The translations under genes and the position numbers were made by a program. The notes beneath the pieces were generated by a model. It saw nothing but the letters and a program-made list of their open reading frames with translations, ran no database searches and had not been told where the DNA came from. From Dipteris shenzhenensis (lineage: Eukaryota > Polypodiophyta > Polypodiopsida > Gleicheniales), in assembly GCA_047967505.1 (NCBI GenBank), contig CM106538.1: DNA of 64,000 nucleotides; one strand, 5' to 3'. This document shows, in pieces, positions 59,201-64,000 of the stretch (position 1 is the first letter of the stretch; every line of letters begins with the position of its first letter).

Positions 59201-62200
59201 TGAAACTTCTATATTGGTGTCAAAAATGTGTATGCCCTAATAAAAGTTAATGTTTGAAACATTCGCTAGGATTTAAAATTTTTACGCCAAAAAATATAAA
59301 ATTTTACCAAGATTTACATGTTTCACTTTAAATTTCAAAATATATTAAAGCATACTATGTTTTAATATTGTGAAACTAAAAAAACTAGGTCCATAAACTT
59401 TCACCAAGATTCTGTATTAATACATAAGTATAGCTTTGATAAAAACCTCCATGGCTAGAAGAGAATGATTGAGGAATAGTCTACATAGGCAATTTCCTTT
59501 AGGGGATAGTACAAAGCTAAGAGGGATACTGTAACAGCAAGAGAGGGTGTGGAAGAGTCATGTTAGGGCATCACAGGCTATAAGAGACATGACTATGTGT
59601 GTCTACAATAGGTTGATAGCAAAAGAGTTGATGGAAGAGCATGAGTGGGGAGGTGGACTATATTAAGAGAGGATCGGTTTGGTGGTGGTCTACTGGGAGG
59701 AGAGAACTAAGAAAGGAGGTTTGGGAGTAAAAGCAAAAGCATGCTTTTGCATGCTCAAATAAAACCTGTTAAAAATTGCATGTTTCTTTGTGCCATGCTA
59801 AAGTATCATGAACATTGCAAAAAGAAACATGGTATAAATAAGACACATTGCTATTTTAGTATGGGTGTGAAGTTACAAACACATTGCAAAAAAAAGCATG
59901 CCGCATGGGCTCACAAACATGGAATGTTCATCAAGCTACATGCATGTTATAATTAAAAATGACACCATGCATGTAGGTTCACAATCACATGGTTATGGGT
60001 TAGTTTAGTACTGTGTATGCTAGCATATAAGCATGCATGTAGAATTCATGCCTATGGCATGCTACTTTTTGTAGCATGCATACTCATGCCTTCATATAAG
60101 CATGAGCATATGTTCTTGTGTACTTATGTTTTATGAAAAATTGACAATTTTTCCAGTGATGGTTTAGACTTTAATAAGATTATTGCTTTGTTCATTCTTG
60201 GATTAATGCTTCTAAATGAGTTTTTGCATTTAGTCTTTATGCCTTTGTTTGTTTCTTATTTTATGTAGATGTTAATTATTATGGATTGGGATATGTTGAG
60301 AGGCCCTTTAAAGTTCATCATAGTACAATTTGGTGAATGGACCTGCTCTCCTTTATTGGGATCTCTGTATGGGATTTCTCTCCAATGACAAAGGAGACTA
60401 AAAGTTCAACTTCTTTTTTGTATTCTATAGACTAAAAGTTTGTTAAACATGATAACAACTACTGATAATTCACCAAGTATTTGACGATGTGCCCTTGTCT
60501 ACAATTTATTCTTATCACTTAGCCAATATTTACTCTTAAAAATTCTCATGTGACTAAATATGGCATATATGATGTGTCAATTGATGGGGAAAATGAGAAA
60601 TTTAGCATTACAAGAATTCCATTAAGTATATTGGTTAATTTGCATGCTTCATTTGGCATAGTCTTATATATGATTTCTATGCCTCAAGGAGATTCATGGG
60701 AAGGATATTTATAGAGCTGACAAATATGAAAGCCTTTACTTGGATATATGCCCATCTTTGTGTATGAGGATAAGGGATACAAAAGTGTGCCTAGATACTC
60801 AACCAACATACTTTATTTATGAATTGAAAGTTGATATTATGAGCCACCATTGGGTTCCATATTTTGACCCTTAGTAATATTTCTTCTACAAACATAGGGT
60901 TTTTAACAATCACCATTTTTTATATTTTACCTATGAAATGAAATGAAACATGAGAAGATAAGTAATGGTGTGTACTATGTAGTACAAAATTTAATTATAC
61001 CATTTTCAATAAACAGTTTATAAAGTGCCAATGACATTATATGGGTTCTCCCATAATCACTTCGTGATAACACAAGCTAGAGTTGATTTTTGAGGAATAG
61101 CTTAATGATTAATTATTTCTAAGAAATGATTCTTTTATTAGCTTTGATACTACCTTTGCTAATAAACTTGGAAATGATTATACATTAGTAGAACGTTTGT
61201 GCTACTAAGATTCAATTCAAATTGGCGCTAATTTGGTCAAATGGGAAATGAGAGGGAGAGAGAGAGAGAGAGAGAGAGAGAACTGAAGCTTTAAGCTGGA
61301 TCTAATTTTATTTTACATCCATGATGGAAAAAATATCTATAGACAAGGGTTTATATGTTAAATGTTGAGGGCCTTTATATAGGTTGAGAATAGGCAATAT
61401 AGGCAATGGCATTATGTGACATGGGATGGAAATGGTTGACTGGTGCTTGACATTGATGTTAAGAACCTATCCTTGTTGTGTAAATGCATGCCCAAAAACT
61501 TTGAGTGTAGAGCCCCATGGGTGGAGTGAATGAGATGGTTTGTGGAACAAAACAAAGGACGAGGTAGTGGGGAGGTGGAGGAATCTATTCAAAATTTTCT
61601 GTCAGTTTCCCTTAAAAGTTTATGGTCTGGACTTAATTTCGAGGTTGATTGATGCGTGAAAACTTTGTGGAAGGCTAATGAGATGAAAAGGAGATTTGGG
61701 TTAAGGGGTGTTGCAAGTTTGAATGGGGGGATTGATGGAGTTGGGTAGTGAACTTTCAAGATGAGGCCATGGCATGGATTGATTTGTAGGCAGCTAGATT
61801 GGCATAGAAAAAAGGGCTATAGTATTGGATGCATCTGTGGGATTATAGAAGGGCATGTTGCAGGCTAATAATGTGGGTGAGAGATTGGTATGGGTTATCA
61901 GATAGGGAAGTGGCACTAGTCAATGCAATTCTAGGTAATATCTTGATGCGATGGCCAACAAATTCGATGTCATCCTCAACTTAGAGAATCAACCAGTGGA
62001 AGGTTGGTACCTCAGCCATGAGGAAGGTCATGGTTAGGACTATATATATCTTTTTCTTGGCTTACTTAAAACCTTGGGATAAATGGAATGAGAAATGGAG
62101 GCTGATGTAATCTCTGAAATAGTGGAGGATAAGATTTATGAGTATTTGGAAAGGTCCATTGGCCGGGAGGAATTCTTTCTTCTTTTGCATTCCAATGAAG

Positions 62201-62413
62201 AGGTAGAATGAGGCAGTTGGTAGGCACTGAAGGGATTATTCATGTGATGTGGACATGTGTTGTTACCACAAGGGTCTGGTGTGCGATGGCTACAGGGATA
62301 AGGAAGTTGGTGGTTTGGTGAGTAGATTATCATTGAAAACTAATTAGAAGATGCTGGTGTTGGATGCTCAAGGCGGGTCACTCATAAATATGTAATCATA
62401 ACACATGGGTTCA
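59201..62413. other. Intergenic between two CACTA elements
   Basis: No coding region recognised. 59730-60110 is dense in gcatgc palindromes and near copies (aaaagcatgcttttgcatgc, tagcatgcatactcatgcc). A (GA)n run lies at 61253-61280. The rest is AT-rich with short frames only. Confidence 0.5.
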
Positions 62414-62529
62414 CACTACAAGGCATAGGCCCTTTTCTGATGAAAGTACCGATGTTTTTTACACAATTTTTTTTTTTTGACGGGTGCAAAGGTCGTTATT
62501 TACGTCACTGTAAGCATCAGAAAAGAACA

Positions 62530-62640
62530 ATTGCTATATAAGTGTCACTATATAGCGACACCAATAAATATTGCTATATAGCAACGATGGTAAACATCGC
62601 TATATAGCAACACTGTTAAATGTCGCTATATAGCGACGAT
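62530..62640. promoter_or_regulatory. Subterminal palindromic motifs of the second CACTA element
   Basis: Five copies or near copies of the same GTCGCTATATAGCGAC palindrome seen at 59001-59106, including one perfect copy at 62622-62637. Confidence 0.7.
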
Positions 62641-62764
62641 TAACAGAAGCTCAAAAAAAAAAATTAGTGGAGCTAAATAGGGCCACAACAAGCCCTGTTT
62701 TGCCCCACTAATGTTTTTTATTTAGTAATTACAAAAAAAAGTTTTTTATTACAAAATTTCCCTT

Positions 62765-62925
62765 GTGGAAAGGGTGATACAAAATCGCTCAAATGAACCG
62801 ATCAAGCGACAAAAGCATATACATGTCGAAGATATACAACATTGTTTGTTACAAAATTACCCTTTTGAAAAGGGTAATACCAAATTGCTCAAACGAGCCG
62901 ATATACAAAAGCATATACATGGCGA
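62765..62925. repeat. ~100-bp direct repeat
   Basis: The block with gaaaagggt, aatac/gatacaaa, cgctcaaa, cgagccgat and gcatatacatg occurs at about 62770-62825 and 62873-62925. Confidence 0.6.
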
Positions 62926-62938
62926 AGTATATGCAAAG

Positions 62939-62975
<37 letters not shown>

Positions 62976-62979
62976 ACTG

Positions 62980-63008
<29 letters not shown>
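62939..63008. repeat. (TAC/TGC)n trinucleotide repeat
   Basis: About 23 triplets, TAC and TGC mixed, inside the second CACTA element. Confidence 0.95.
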
Positions 63009-63013
<5 letters not shown>

Positions 63014-63486
63014 GAATCGTCGTCCTTCTCTTGTTGGCCTAATCCTTGGCCCTTGTGAGTTGCGCTTGATCCCTGGCCCTCGTGAGCTGCGCGTGAGATC
63101 CCTGGCCCTCATCAAAGCCATGTAAGCCTAATCCCTCATCATCACCGCTCACCTCCCTAATGGGACGTTTGATCTTTGATTCTAAGAGTGAAACCGTATT
63201 AATTGGAAATTAGATTGGAACTTAAAGAATAAAATAGTTTAAAAAGTGAGATTACAAGTAGGAGTAGAGCAGCCACCTCAGCCCAATCGATCGTCGCTCC
63301 CATTGCCTCTTGCTTAATAAACCACGGTTTTGTTCCTATGTGCAATGCGCATCTCGTCTCTATCTCTATAGGAAGGTGACCCATTATACCTTGTTGTGGG
63401 CCCAATTTACGAGAGTTAGATAAAGTGCATGCAATATGTAGTAAAACAAATAGAACAATACATTAAATGAGAAGAAGTAGACTTAC

Positions 63487-63966
63487 CACGGTTGCCTCGA
63501 ACGCCAACCGTCCACCTCCACCAAAGTGCAAAGTACCTACAGCATCCAGCCATCTCCTCAAAGCCCTCCTCTGACCCTCGAACATTTCGGGATGGTCCGT
63601 GTCCTGCTTCTTGAAAAACTTCCAATCAACTTTGTCTGCGCAACTGGGTTTAGTCCTCCCCTTTGTGATGGAAGTACGCAAGGTTAACCCACGATGCTTC
63701 AAGACTAAACCCATGCGCTCTTGCATGTAATTCTCATTGAACTCCCAATTTGGGGGCTTAGGGTATTTTGCTTTCAATTCATCGATGACCACCTGCTTCT
63801 TTTGGTCATCTTGATACCACTAGTCAGTAACTATGCCACTACTGAAGTGGTGGCTCATCAACCGCCTCATGGTGGCCATCACTCCTGCACCCTTTTTATC
63901 TTCTATTATCTCTCCAGGAGCCATGATTTGTGAGGACAGGTCCATGACCGGGTAAGGAGGACTCAT
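63487..63966 (-). pseudogene. CACTA-associated protein exon, Transposase_24-like
   Basis: ATG at 63964-63966 (MSPPYPVMDLSSQIM), frame open except for a TAG at 63820-63822, ending at a donor GTG|GTAAGT (63481-63487). The stretch CADKVDWKFFKKQ, followed by EMFEGQRRALRRW, recalls the plant En/Spm-associated Transposase_24 family (pattern DW..F......F......N...R). Family name is inference from memory. Later exons toward 63200 could not be joined. Confidence 0.45.
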
Positions 63967-64000
63967 GGTAGTGGTAGAGTTAGAGCGAGTGGTGTTTGTG

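Larger units (their letters stand above)
62414..64000 (-). mobile_element. End of a second CACTA transposon, continuing past the right edge
   Basis: Starts with the terminus CACTACAAGGCATAGGCCC at 62414, followed by subterminal motifs and a minus-strand coding region. With coding pointing toward it, this is the element's 3' end. The other end is outside the window. Confidence 0.65.

Noticed and set aside
63199-63405. Second exon of the right-edge CACTA protein
   Set aside because: The frame is open, but I found no acceptor that joins it to the exon ending at 63487.

Overview
The window reads as nuclear DNA of a land plant with a large, transposon-packed genome. It carries plant-type (TTTAGGG)n telomere-like repeats, chloroplast-style gene architecture with long introns, and Copia, chromodomain Gypsy, LINE and CACTA elements. 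Almost everything is mobile-element sequence or repeats in various stages of decay. A seed-free plant such as a fern is my guess from the look of the LINE and the long introns, but nothing in the sequence proves it.

The one gene I can reconstruct as functional lies on the minus strand at 45919-35345. It has five coding exons, a transit-peptide-like N-terminus and a DUF3067 domain, with a GC-AG third intron and a 6.46-kb last intron ahead of a 66-base last exon. That last intron holds a decayed same-strand gene fragment (40865-39490) that I cannot name. A Gypsy element sits about 200 bases past the stop codon.

Layout. 1-1444: minus-strand transposon-associated frame (DUF8039-like) with one stop and a 48-bp coding repeat. 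1536-2770: large inverted repeat of telomere-like arrays around a palindromic satellite. 3833-5412: tandem repeats and a pyrimidine/purine switch. 6114-9184: broken plus-strand protein gene of unknown family. 9186-10267: Copia-like gag start, primer site and LTR. 10268-10826: satellite of alternating hairpins. 11148-about 21400: minus-strand Copia element, split in its gag zinc knuckle by a LINE (14704-20549) with a 15-bp target duplication; the LINE carries an internal inversion. 22850-24650: CA microsatellites in a 980-bp duplication. 26640-27830: remnant of a DUF7869-like transposon protein. 29740-35144: Gypsy chromovirus with both LTRs and a 5-bp target duplication. 35345-46800: host gene. 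48151-55949: an LTR split by a nearly full-length 7.5-kb LINE with a 16-bp target duplication. 55950-57570: retroelement internal region. 57583-59200: 3' end of a CACTA element (DUF4216). 62414-64000: end of a second CACTA element running off the right edge.

The transposon layers give a relative history. The Copia element predates the LINE inside it, the split LTR predates the 48-55 kb LINE, and the Gypsy element landed beside an existing host gene. The most unusual items are the unnamed 6.1-9.2 kb protein, the telomere-repeat/palindrome structure at 1.5-2.8 kb, the alternating-hairpin satellite, and the palindrome GTCGCTATATAGCGAC shared by two CACTA elements with different termini.
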